The notes under the pieces were generated by a model. The model searched no databases. It saw only the letters and a list, made by a program, of their open reading frames with translations, and was not told the origin of the DNA. Below are positions 1-6,012 of a DNA stretch of 6,028 bases, piece after piece. This stretch comes from Kiritimatiellia bacterium. Its GTDB lineage: Bacteria; Verrucomicrobiota; Kiritimatiellia; RFP12; UBA3636. The stretch is from the NCBI GenBank assembly GCA_016295275.1, contig JAEDLN010000149.1, forward strand, positions 1 through 6,028, read 5' to 3'. How positions within the stretch are numbered: the first letter of the stretch is position 1; each line of letters begins with the position of its first letter. The position numbers and the translations under genes are program-made.

Positions 1-32
1 GCGGTAGGGCGCGATGTCCCCATCGCGCCGCC
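1..32 (+). repeat. REP-like palindromic repeat, copy 1 (forward)
   Basis: Bases 4-7 read GTAG. They are followed directly by a perfect 9-bp hairpin (GGCGCGATG at 8-16, loop TCCC at 17-20, CATCGCGCC at 21-29). Bases 1-32 are the exact reverse complement of 135-166, and bases 1-16 recur at 6013-6028. A GTAG or GGAG tetranucleotide 5' of a short GC-rich palindrome is the known signature of REP elements. Calling this one REP is inference from structure. The repeat may extend left beyond the window, because base 167 (C) continues the other arm. Confidence 0.75.
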
Positions 33-47
33 GCGCCAACGGCGCGG
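31..47. repeat. Small perfect hairpin next to REP copy 1
   Basis: CCGCGCC (31-37), loop AAC, GGCGCGG (41-47) form a perfect 7-bp stem directly abutting the first REP-like hairpin. No T-tract follows, so it does not look like an intrinsic terminator. It may be part of the repeat unit's spacer or a chance product of GC-rich sequence. Confidence 0.4.
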
Positions 48-134
48 TGCGCGGCTTTGTTTCCCGCATATCACGCGTGCGGCATGGCGCGCCCCCTCGC
101 CCGCGCACCCCCCATTACCCACGCGCATTACCCG

Positions 135-166
135 GGCGGCGCGATGGGGACATCGCGCCCTACCGC
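135..166 (-). repeat. REP-like palindromic repeat, copy 2 (inverted)
   Basis: This is the exact 32-base reverse complement of bases 1-32. The tetranucleotide appears as CTAC at 160-163, and the stem arms are 138-146 and 151-159. With copy 1 it makes an inverted pair separated by 102 bases, with the GTAG ends facing outward. This resembles a BIME (paired inverted REPs), or alternatively a small element of at least 166 bases with 32-base terminal inverted repeats. No transposase is encoded between the arms. Confidence 0.75.
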
Positions 167-184
167 CATTATCCTCGCCATTTA

Positions 185-210
185 CACCCTCGCCGCGCAC
201 CCTCGCCGCG
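185..210. repeat. Two exact tandem copies of a 13-base unit
   Basis: The unit CACCCTCGCCGCG occurs at 185-197 and again at 198-210 with no gap. It opens a longer C-rich tract whose period is about 25, close to twice 13. It looks like slippage-prone minisatellite DNA, with no sign of coding function. Confidence 0.7.
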
Positions 211-300
211 CGCACCTCTCGTGCCCCTCCCCGTGCATACCTCTCGTGCGGCATGGCGTGCGCACCTCTCGCGCTCCCCCCGCGCACCTCACACCTCCCA
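211..300. repeat. Imperfect ~25-base tandem repeats, C-rich
   Basis: The core ACCTCTCGTGC lies at 214-224 and 239-249, with a one-base variant (ACCTCTCGCGC) at 264-274. The spacing is exactly 25 bases each time. A decayed partial copy (ACCTC) follows at 286. The strand is strongly C-biased. Open frames crossing this tract encode only Arg/Pro/His-rich low-complexity sequence and are not credible genes. Confidence 0.6.
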
Positions 301-384
301 AGGCGGACCGCCCCGTTGCGTGCACCGAAAATCGACTTTGGAAGCACATTTTCTTACGGTTTTGTTTTTCTCGCAAATTTACGC

Positions 385-413
385 TTGCCAGACCTCCTGT
401 TCTTTGGTAACCT
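385..413 (+). promoter_or_regulatory. Possible promoter of the tRNA-Leu gene
   Basis: TTGCCA at 385-390 is followed after 17 bases by TAACCT at 408-413. This would place transcription start near base 420, about 18 bases before the mature tRNA. The -10 match is weak (three of six). The surrounding 340-410 stretch is the first AT-rich sequence after the repeats, as expected for a promoter region. Low confidence. Confidence 0.3.
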
Positions 414-437
414 TCTCGCCGTTGTCCAACAACCCGT

Positions 438-523
438 GCTCGGGTGGTGGAATTGGCAGACACGCCAGCTTGAGGTGCTGGTCGGGTTTCCGATTGCGGG
501 TTCGAGTCCCGCCTCGAGCACCA
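438..523 (+). tRNA. tRNA-Leu, anticodon GAG
   Basis: The 86-base sequence folds as a class II tRNA. The acceptor arms are GCTCGGG (438-444) and CTCGAGC (513-519), with discriminator A520 and encoded CCA at 521-523. The anticodon stem is CCAGC (465-469) with GCTGG (477-481), and the loop TTGAGGT places anticodon GAG at 472-474. The long variable arm is TCGG/CCGA with a GTTT loop. The T arm is GCGGG-TTCGAGT-CCCGC. GAG reads leucine codons CTC and CTT, and CTC is visibly the favoured leucine codon in the downstream genes. An intrinsic terminator follows 8 bases later, so the gene is transcribed as a single unit. Confidence 0.97.
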
Positions 524-531
524 TTTTACGA

Positions 532-564
532 CCGGATGGCTTGCCATTCGGTTTTCTTTTTTTT
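532..564 (+). terminator. Intrinsic terminator after tRNA-Leu
   Basis: CCGGATGGC (532-540) pairs with GCCATTCGG (543-551), including one G-T pair. A T-rich run follows at 552-564, broken by a single C. Stem strength, tight loop and T-tract are textbook, and the position just past the tRNA CCA end fits. Confidence 0.88.
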
Positions 565-585
565 GTGTTTTTCGGAACAGTCCAT

Positions 586-614
586 TTGATAAAATACGTG
601 GTTTTTGCTAGGCT
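586..614 (+). promoter_or_regulatory. Candidate promoter of glgP
   Basis: TTGATA (586-591) matches the -35 consensus at five of six bases. It is followed after 17 bases by TAGGCT (609-614), a weak -10. Alternatively TAAAAT (590-595) is itself a good -10 with no clear -35 upstream. Either gives a short glgP leader. A small TCGAC/GTCGA hairpin (615-629) would lie in or next to the leader. No Shine-Dalgarno sequence is seen before the ATG at 651. Confidence 0.35.
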
Positions 615-650
615 TCGACCCGTTGTCGACATCTCAACAAACTACACCTT

Positions 651-3215
651 ATGACTGGTTTCCGCACATTTACCGTTTCTCCGAAAATTCCGGAGAATTT
701 GACATTTCTTCAAACCCTCGCCAATAACGCTTGGTGGTGTTGGAATATCAGAGCATCCGCGCTCTTCCATCGCATCGGCCCCACGCTTTTCCGCGATTGC
801 GAATACAACCCCATCCGCTTGCTCGCGACCGTCGGCCAGAAGCGCCTCGAAGAACTGAGCGAAGATACTGCGTTTCTGGAACACATGAACGAGGTCAAGG
901 ACGAATACGAGAAATCCGTCCTGACTTCGCGCAACTGGAAGAAGTTCGGCGATACCAACTACCGGTGCATTGCCTACTTCTCCATGGAATTCGGTCTGCA
1001 CGAATCCATCCATATCTACTCCGGCGGCCTCGGCATCTTGGCCGGCGACCATCTCAAATCCTCTTCCGATCTCGACATCCCGTTGGTCGGTATCGGTCTC
1101 TTCTATCGCGAAGGCTATTTCGAACAGGTCATCAATGCCACCGGTTGGCAAGTGGAAGGATATCCCGAAAACGACGTCCACTCCCTCCCCGTCTCCCGTT
1201 GCCTCGACTCGAACGGACAGCCCCTTCTCCTTCAGGTCCCTCTCGCCAATAACGAAAAACTCCATTTCACGGCTTGGCGCTTGAATGTCGGACGGATTCC
1301 GCTGATTCTGCTCGATACCAATATCCCCGAGAATCGCCCCGAGCTCCGCAATGTGACCGGTCAGCTCTATGGTGGCGACAAGCTGAATCGCCTCCGCCAG
1401 GAAATTCTCCTCGGTATGGGCGGTATGCGCGCCCTCGACGCCCTCGGCTATCAGGTTGCCGTTTCCCACATGAACGAAGGCCATGCCGCATTCCTCGGCG
1501 TCGAACGGATCGCCAAGTGCATGCAAAAAGGCCTCTCCTACGATGAAGCGCACGAATTTGTGCGCAACACGTCCGTCTTCACGACCCATACGCCCGTCCC
1601 GGCCGGGAACGAAACCTTCGATCTCGGTCTTCTTTGGCCGCAGCTCAAGGCAATCGAGAACGAGGGCGGTCTCGCCGCCGAAACGATCAAACGCATGGGC
1701 CGCGCCCTCGGCGACAATTCCTCGAACGAACTTTCGATGACCATCCTCGGTCTCAACTGCTCGCTCTACGACAATGGCGTCGCACGCCTGCACGGCGTCG
1801 TCGAACGCAATATGTGGCATCACCTGTGGCCGACATTCCCGACCGAAGAGGTCCCGATTGGCCATGTGACCAACGGTATTCACGTTCCGACCTGGATTTC
1901 GACGGATCAGTACCGCCTCTACTCCGAGGTGCTCGGACCGAACTGGGAAAAACGTCCGCTTACCGAATCCCAGACCGAACGCATCCGCCTGCTTCCCGAT
2001 GAAGAATTCTGGCGCGTCCATGAAGCGTCTCGCGCACACCTCGTCCGCTCCGCTCGCGAAATTCTCGAGCGCGGAGCCCGCCGCCGCAATGCGTCCTTCG
2101 AAGAAATCCAAGATTGCCGCAACGTCCTCAACAAGGACGCGCTGACCATCGGCTTCGCCCGGCGCTTCGCCACCTACAAGCGCGCGACCCTCCTGCTCGC
2201 CGATCCCGAACGCCTCAAGCGAATCCTGCTCAATCCTTCCCGCCCCGTGCAGATTATCTTTGCCGGCAAGGCGCACCCCGCCGACAATGAAGGCAAACAG
2301 CTGATCAAACGCATTATCGAATTCACGAAGGATCCCGCCGTCAAGGGACGTATCGTTTTCCTCGAAAACTACAACATGCACATCGCCCGTCGCCTCGTCC
2401 GCGGCGTCGATGTCTGGCTCAATACGCCGCGCCGCCCGAACGAAGCGTCCGGAACCTCCGGCATGAAGGCTTGCATCAACGGCGCCATCCATGTCTCAAC
2501 GCTCGACGGCTGGTGGCCCGAGGGGTACTCCCGCGAATGCGGCTGGGCAATCGGGAACGGAGAGGAATTCGCCGATTGGAATCAGCAGGATTGGAACGAC
2601 TCCCAGGCTCTCTACAACATCCTCGAGTCCGAAATCATTCCGACCTTCTACGATCGCCCGCACGGCGAACTTCCGCTCCGCTGGATCCGCATGATGAAGG
2701 AATCCGCCAAAATGTCCATCGCGCGCTTCTCCTCGACGCGCATGGTCGCCGACTACTACAGCGGTTCCTACACGCCCGCATTCAACAACTTCGCCGAACT
2801 CTCCGCCGACAACTTCGGCGCTCTTCGAACAAAGGTTGCGGCACGGAACGATCTCTTCTCCAAGTGGAATAAAATCGCCGTCGAGGATACATCCGTTTCG
2901 CGCGACCTCTCCCATAACGTCGTCGGAGATTCCTTCGACGTGACGGCCAAGGTCAAACTCGGCGATATTCCGCCCGGATCCGTTCGCGTCCAACTCTACA
3001 TCGGAACCCCTGCCGCCCAAGGCGAAATCGTCGATGGCAAAACCATCGATATGGCAATCGCCAAAGAAGGCCGGAACGGCTCCTATGCCTACAAGGCGAA
3101 TGTTCCCTGCCCCGATACCGGAACCTTCTCCTTCTCGGTTCGCGTTGTTCCTGCGGTGGATTCTTGGAAAAACACAATGCCCGGATACATCGTCTGGGCT
3201 CCCGATTCCAAATAA
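651..3215 (+). CDS. glgP: Alpha-glucan (glycogen/maltodextrin) phosphorylase, GT35
   Basis: The 854-residue enzyme would cleave alpha-1,4-glucan ends with phosphate to give glucose-1-phosphate, acting in the cytoplasm. It belongs to the phosphorylase branch with a DUF3417-type N-terminus (LANNAWWCWN near residue 25). Visible landmarks are YFSMEFGLHES (109-119), IYSGGLGILAGDH (122-134), TTHTPVPAGN (311-320), HVTNGIHVPTW (405-415) and DVWLNTPRRPNEASGTSGMK (587-606). Lys606 in the last motif is the expected pyridoxal-phosphate lysine. The catalytic fold seems to end near residue 710. About 140 beta-rich residues follow, which I take as a C-terminal accessory domain found in long members of the branch. 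The ATG at 651 gives the family's usual N-terminus but has no Shine-Dalgarno. It lies 129 bases upstream of glgA, which builds the polymer it degrades. Family call is secure; preference for glycogen over maltodextrin is not shown by the sequence. Confidence 0.95.
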   Translation: MTGFRTFTVSPKIPENLTFLQTLANNAWWCWNIRASALFHRIGPTLFRDCEYNPIRLLATVGQKRLEELSEDTAFLEHMNEVKDEYEKSVLTSRNWKKFGDTNYRCIAYFSMEFGLHESIHIYSGGLGILAGDHLKSSSDLDIPLVGIGLFYREGYFEQVINATGWQVEGYPENDVHSLPVSRCLDSNGQPLLLQVPLANNEKLHFTAWRLNVGRIPLILLDTNIPENRPELRNVTGQLYGGDKLNRLRQEILLGMGGMRALDALGYQVAVSHMNEGHAAFLGVERIAKCMQKGLSYDEAHEFVRNTSVFTTHTPVPAGNETFDLGLLWPQLKAIENEGGLAAETIKRMGRALGDNSSNELSMTILGLNCSLYDNGVARLHGVVERNMWHHLWPTFPTEEVPIGHVTNGIHVPTWISTDQYRLYSEVLGPNWEKRPLTESQTERIRLLPDEEFWRVHEASRAHLVRSAREILERGARRRNASFEEIQDCRNVLNKDALTIGFARRFATYKRATLLLADPERLKRILLNPSRPVQIIFAGKAHPADNEGKQLIKRIIEFTKDPAVKGRIVFLENYNMHIARRLVRGVDVWLNTPRRPNEASGTSGMKACINGAIHVSTLDGWWPEGYSRECGWAIGNGEEFADWNQQDWNDSQALYNILESEIIPTFYDRPHGELPLRWIRMMKESAKMSIARFSSTRMVADYYSGSYTPAFNNFAELSADNFGALRTKVAARNDLFSKWNKIAVEDTSVSRDLSHNVVGDSFDVTAKVKLGDIPPGSVRVQLYIGTPAAQGEIVDGKTIDMAIAKEGRNGSYAYKANVPCPDTGTFSFSVRVVPAVDSWKNTMPGYIVWAPDSK

Positions 3216-3244
3216 TCGAATACCGCAAGAGCCGGAAATAAAAC

Positions 3245-3264
3245 GGCGATATCGCCCGATATCC
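3245..3264. promoter_or_regulatory. Palindrome plus second half-copy; possible operator before glgA
   Basis: GGCGATATCGCC (3245-3256) is a perfect 12-base palindrome. Its core CGATATCG (3247-3254) is repeated with one change as CGATATCC at 3257-3264, one helical turn (10 bases) away. The site lies between glgP and glgA, about 80 bases before the glgA start. Two similar sites on the same DNA face would suit a dimeric regulator. This is inference, and no recognised regulator motif is identified. Confidence 0.3.
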
Positions 3265-3283
3265 GCCTGCCTTTCATTCCCTG

Positions 3284-3316
3284 CCCCGCGGTTTCGCTCC
3301 GTGGGAGCGGGGTTTT
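3284..3316 (+). terminator. Terminator-like hairpin between glgP and glgA
   Basis: CGCTCC (3295-3300), loop GTG, GGAGCG (3304-3309) form a perfect 6-bp stem. It is followed by GGG and four Ts (3313-3316). A competing pairing joins CCCCGC (3284-3289) to GCGGGG (3307-3312). It ends 28 bases before the glgA ATG. It may end part of the glgP transcript, or act as an attenuator or leader structure for glgA. The T-run is short, so termination may be partial. Confidence 0.5.
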
Positions 3317-3344
3317 CAACTTCAAACCCGCATCAATCACTGCC

Positions 3345-4883
3345 ATGCCTACTAAACGAAATCCTCGTATCCTGATTGTTACACCGGAGATTACCTATCT
3401 CCCCGCGGGAATGGGTAACTGGGCAAACCATATGGTTGCCAAGGCCGGTGGACTTGCCGATGTCTCCGCATCTCTCGTCGGCGCCCTTTTTAACCAAGGC
3501 GCCGATGTCCATGTCGCGCTTCCGTATTACCGGAAGATGTTTCACATGGACTCCCAGAATCTGATCGAACGCGAATTGCAGCTGTACTTGAGCGCCGGAC
3601 TCCCGGAATCGCGTATCCATCTCGCGGAAGACCGTATCTTTCACTATCGCGAATCCGTCTACTCGAACGACGATCGCGAAAACCCGAAAATCGCCCTCGC
3701 CTTCCAACGCGAGGTCATCAACAATATCATGCGCTCCGTCAAGCCGGATCTCGTTCACTGCAACGACTGGATGACGGGGCTGATTCCCGCTATCGCACGC
3801 TGCCGCGGAATTCCTTCCCTCTTCACGGTCCACAATATCCACTCCCAACACATCGCGCTGGAACGGATCGAGGACGTCGGTATCGATGCCGCCGAATTCT
3901 GGGGCGACCTCTACTACGACAAGCCTCCCTACGATTACTGGGACGCCCGAAACAACAATATCCCAGTCGATTTTCTCGCATCCGGCATCTTCGCCGCACA
4001 CTTCATCAATACCGTCTCCCCGGAATTCCTGAATGAAGTCTCCGATGGTCGCCACGATTGGGTTCCGCCCGCCATTCGTGCGGAAATGCGCGCCAAACGC
4101 GATGCGGGCTGCGCCGTCGGCATCCTCAATGCTCCCGACGAAAGCTACAACCCTTCGACGGACTCCGCCCTCCCCCTGAAGTACGATCCCAAAAACCAAA
4201 TGGAGGGCAAACTCGCTGCAAAACGGCATCTGCAAAGAGAACTCGGTCTGGTGCAAGACGATGACGCCCCCATCTTCTTCTGGCCGTCCCGACTCGATCC
4301 CATCCAAAAGGGCTGCTCCCTTCTTTCCGATATCTTGTACGGAATCGTCAGCCGCTACTGGAACCGCAAACTGCAAGTCGTCATTGTCGCCAATGGCCAA
4401 TATCAGGGCATTTTCCGCGACATCGTCTCGTTCCATGGCATTCAAGATCGGGTGGCCGTCGCCAACTTCAACGAATCGCTCTCCCGAATCGGTTACGCCG
4501 GATCCGATTTCGTCCTCATGCCGTCCCGCTTCGAACCGTGCGGTCTCCCCCAAATGGTCGGCGCCCTCTACGGCTCCTTGCCGATCGTCCACAATACGGG
4601 CGGGCTCCACGATACGGTCTGGCATCTCGATGTCGCCCGGAATACCGGCAACGGTTTCGTTTTCAACGACTACGATGCCAACGCCCTCTCTTGGGCCGTC
4701 GATCAGGCAATAGCTTTCTACAGCCTCCCCAAAGATCTCCGGAATGCGCAAATCTCCCGTATCATGCAGGACGCGCGCGACACTTTCACGCACGAAAAAT
4801 GCGCGCAGGCGTACATCAAAATCTACGAGCAAATGCTCCAGCGCCCCCTGATTACCCGCAATACCCCGGAGTCCGAAAACTAA
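3345..4883 (+). CDS. glgA: Glycogen synthase, GT5
   Basis: The 512-residue glucosyltransferase would add glucose from a nucleotide sugar (ADP-glucose in most bacteria) to growing alpha-1,4-glucan in the cytoplasm. The N-terminal GT-B half has ILIVTPE (9-15) and KAGGLADV (33-40), where Lys33 matches the nucleotide-sugar-binding lysine of the KxGGL motif. It also has HCNDW (138-142) and TVHNI (161-165). The C-terminal half has SRLDPIQKG (315-323; Arg316 and Lys322 bind phosphates in the family), the catalytic-site motif SRFEPCGLPQM with Glu397, and TGGLHDTV. Compared with the E. coli form, about ten residues (TYLPAGMGNWANHMV region) are inserted before KAGGL, and the usual NG(V/I)D is NAPD at 262-265. 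I associate these with PVC-type synthases from memory. The ATG at 3345 fits the family N-terminus, though no Shine-Dalgarno precedes it. Likely paired functionally, and perhaps co-transcribed, with glgP. Confidence 0.95.
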   Translation: MPTKRNPRILIVTPEITYLPAGMGNWANHMVAKAGGLADVSASLVGALFNQGADVHVALPYYRKMFHMDSQNLIERELQLYLSAGLPESRIHLAEDRIFHYRESVYSNDDRENPKIALAFQREVINNIMRSVKPDLVHCNDWMTGLIPAIARCRGIPSLFTVHNIHSQHIALERIEDVGIDAAEFWGDLYYDKPPYDYWDARNNNIPVDFLASGIFAAHFINTVSPEFLNEVSDGRHDWVPPAIRAEMRAKRDAGCAVGILNAPDESYNPSTDSALPLKYDPKNQMEGKLAAKRHLQRELGLVQDDDAPIFFWPSRLDPIQKGCSLLSDILYGIVSRYWNRKLQVVIVANGQYQGIFRDIVSFHGIQDRVAVANFNESLSRIGYAGSDFVLMPSRFEPCGLPQMVGALYGSLPIVHNTGGLHDTVWHLDVARNTGNGFVFNDYDANALSWAVDQAIAFYSLPKDLRNAQISRIMQDARDTFTHEKCAQAYIKIYEQMLQRPLITRNTPESEN

Positions 4884-4966
4884 TCCCGTCCCATCAAATC
4901 GTTCTCCCCATACGGCATCCGTCTTCCGGAGAACAAACCACAAAATCGTTCCGGCTTTTCAACGGG

Positions 4967-4996
4967 TTGACGGAAACAATCGCCCGCCTCTGTAAA
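4967..4996 (+). promoter_or_regulatory. Candidate promoter of the GH16 gene
   Basis: TTGACG (4967-4972) matches the -35 consensus at five of six bases. TGTAAA (4991-4996) follows after 18 bases as a four-of-six -10. The pair lies in the 234-base gap after glgA, which suggests the downstream gene is not simply read through from glgA. Confidence 0.35.
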
Positions 4997-5022
4997 AAAG
5001 CCAGGAACGATTCTCGTTTATC

Positions 5023-5051
5023 CGGCCCTGTACCGCCCGCCCGGCCGTTTT
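5023..5051 (+). terminator. Weak terminator-like or leader hairpin before the GH16 gene
   Basis: CGGCC (5023-5027) can pair with GGCCG (5043-5047) across a 15-base loop, followed by four Ts (5048-5051). The T-run opens a perfect 10-base palindrome TTTTGCAAAA (5048-5057). The stem is short and the loop long, so termination would be weak. If the promoter at 4967-4996 is real, this structure sits inside the leader of the next gene and could be regulatory instead. Confidence 0.25.
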
Positions 5052-5117
5052 GCAAAATGCGCAGGAAGGGCCTACGCAAAACAAGTGAAAAGCCTCACCC
5101 CGAAAAGCTTCTCATCC

Positions 5118-5903
5118 ATGACTTTTTTGAAAGATTATCGGTTGGATCCGCGCTTCAGCGATGAATTCGATGCCGCTACGCTCGATCTGACAAAATGGGA
5201 CGATTCCTCCCCGCAGTGGATCGGCCGCGCTCCCGGCTGTTTCGATCGACGCAATATCCGACTCAGAAACGGATGCCTCGAACTGACCGCCACAATGCAG
5301 CAGCCGGATGAAATTCCTCCGCTCTACCGCGCCCGCGGCATGGGCGCCTACACAACCGCATACGTCACAGCCCGTGAACGTGTCCTGTACGGCTACTTCG
5401 AGGCCCGTTTCCAAGCCATGCGCGCCAATGTCTGCAATGCCTTTTGGCTGCACGATCCGCTCGATCCGCCCGCCAAATACCGGGAAGGCGATTTTTCCGA
5501 AGAAATCGACATCTTCGAAGTCTTCGGACGGCGAGATACCCCGGAAGGTATGGCCGAACCAAATCTCGATCGCACCTACTTTACAACCCTCCATCGTCTC
5601 CGGACGCCATATGTGGAGGCTTGTGTCGGACTCCACAACCAGCCCGTTCGCCATCAACAGGTCATGCCGTTCGATTTTACGGAAGACTTCCACGTCGGCG
5701 CCCTTCTTTGGACGCCCGACGAACTCGTATGGTTTCTCGATGGAATGGAACTCTTTCGCGTTCCCAACCTGCACTACCATCGCCCGCTCCGCCTGAATAT
5801 CGACTGCGAAATCATGCAGGGCTGGACCGGACTTCCACGCTCCGAAGACCTCCCCGCCCGCTATCGGATCGACTACGTCCGCGTCTATCGCCTGCCTCAG
5901 TAA
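5118..5903 (+). CDS. GH16-family glycoside hydrolase without visible signal peptide
   Basis: The 261-residue protein (numbered from Met at 5118) is essentially a single GH16 beta-jelly-roll domain. The landmarks in order are FSDEFD (13-18), TKW (25-27), YGYFEARF (91-98), AFWLHD (108-113), the catalytic EIDIFE (129-134; nucleophile Glu129, Asp131, acid/base Glu134), His159, LLWTPDELVWFLDG (196-209) and the closing DYVRVY near 252-257. The spaced ExDxxE form and the GWTGLP stretch near the C-terminus recall agarase, porphyranase and carrageenase branches more than laminarinases. The exact substrate cannot be told from sequence alone. GH16 enzymes cut beta-linked galactans or glucans and are usually exported, yet neither start gives a hydrophobic signal segment. 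A GTG at 5085 would add 11 residues (272 in total). The purine-rich AGGAAGGG at 5063-5070 is 14 bases from that GTG, too far for a normal ribosome site, so I prefer the ATG. It stands 234 bases after glgA. Confidence 0.88.
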   Translation: MTFLKDYRLDPRFSDEFDAATLDLTKWDDSSPQWIGRAPGCFDRRNIRLRNGCLELTATMQQPDEIPPLYRARGMGAYTTAYVTARERVLYGYFEARFQAMRANVCNAFWLHDPLDPPAKYREGDFSEEIDIFEVFGRRDTPEGMAEPNLDRTYFTTLHRLRTPYVEACVGLHNQPVRHQQVMPFDFTEDFHVGALLWTPDELVWFLDGMELFRVPNLHYHRPLRLNIDCEIMQGWTGLPRSEDLPARYRIDYVRVYRLPQ

Positions 5904-5921
5904 ATCGCCCCCTGCGCCCCG

Positions 5922-5994
5922 TTGCCGTGCGCACCGCCCGCGCCCTCTTGCCGTGCGCACCGCCCGCACCCGTTGCCGCGCCCCCACCCGCGCC
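5922..5994. repeat. C-rich tandem repeats of ~26 bases, right flank
   Basis: TTGCCGTGCGCACCGCCCGC occurs exactly at 5922-5941 and 5948-5967 (period 26). A degenerate third copy starts at 5973 (TTGCCGCGCCCCCACCCGCG). Each exact copy contains the palindrome GTGCGCAC, which also occurs in the left tract at 258-265. The stretch 5904-6012 holds no gene. It is strongly C-rich and mirrors the composition of the left flank, running into the next REP-like copy. Confidence 0.7.
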
Positions 5995-6012
5995 CCGTGG
6001 TGCGGTCCCGTT

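Noticed and set aside
1..166. CRISPR array
   Set aside because: The repeats are an inverted pair with one spacer-like core, and the tandem tracts have 13- or 25-26-base periods without unique spacers.
438..523. tRNA-Leu as an attachment site of an integrated element
   Set aside because: No integrase gene and no second copy of the tRNA 3' end is present; the downstream genes are ordinary metabolic genes.
584..650. Riboswitch in the glgP leader
   Set aside because: The leader is too short, with only a 5-bp hairpin and no recognisable conserved aptamer sequence.
14..654. Open frames on both strands through the left flank (up to 191 codons)
   Set aside because: They translate to Arg/Pro/His low-complexity sequence from repeats, and several run through the tRNA gene and its terminator.
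642..2492. 616-codon open frame on the minus strand opposite glgP
   Set aside because: It runs antisense to a gene with clear family motifs. Its translation shows no recognisable motifs, and it stays open because the sense codons are biased.
3333..4943. 536-codon open frame on the minus strand covering all of glgA
   Set aside because: Same explanation: a mirror of glgA codon bias (few codons whose complement is a stop). The glgA motifs are unmistakable on the + strand.
5085..5117. GTG at 5085 as the GH16 start
   Set aside because: It is possible but not preferred. The purine-rich motif is 14 bases away, and the added 11 residues lie outside the domain. The codons are compatible with coding, so it remains open.
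5112..5987. 291-codon open frame on the minus strand opposite the GH16 gene
   Set aside because: It is antisense to a full GH16 domain with intact catalytic residues, and it begins in repeat DNA.
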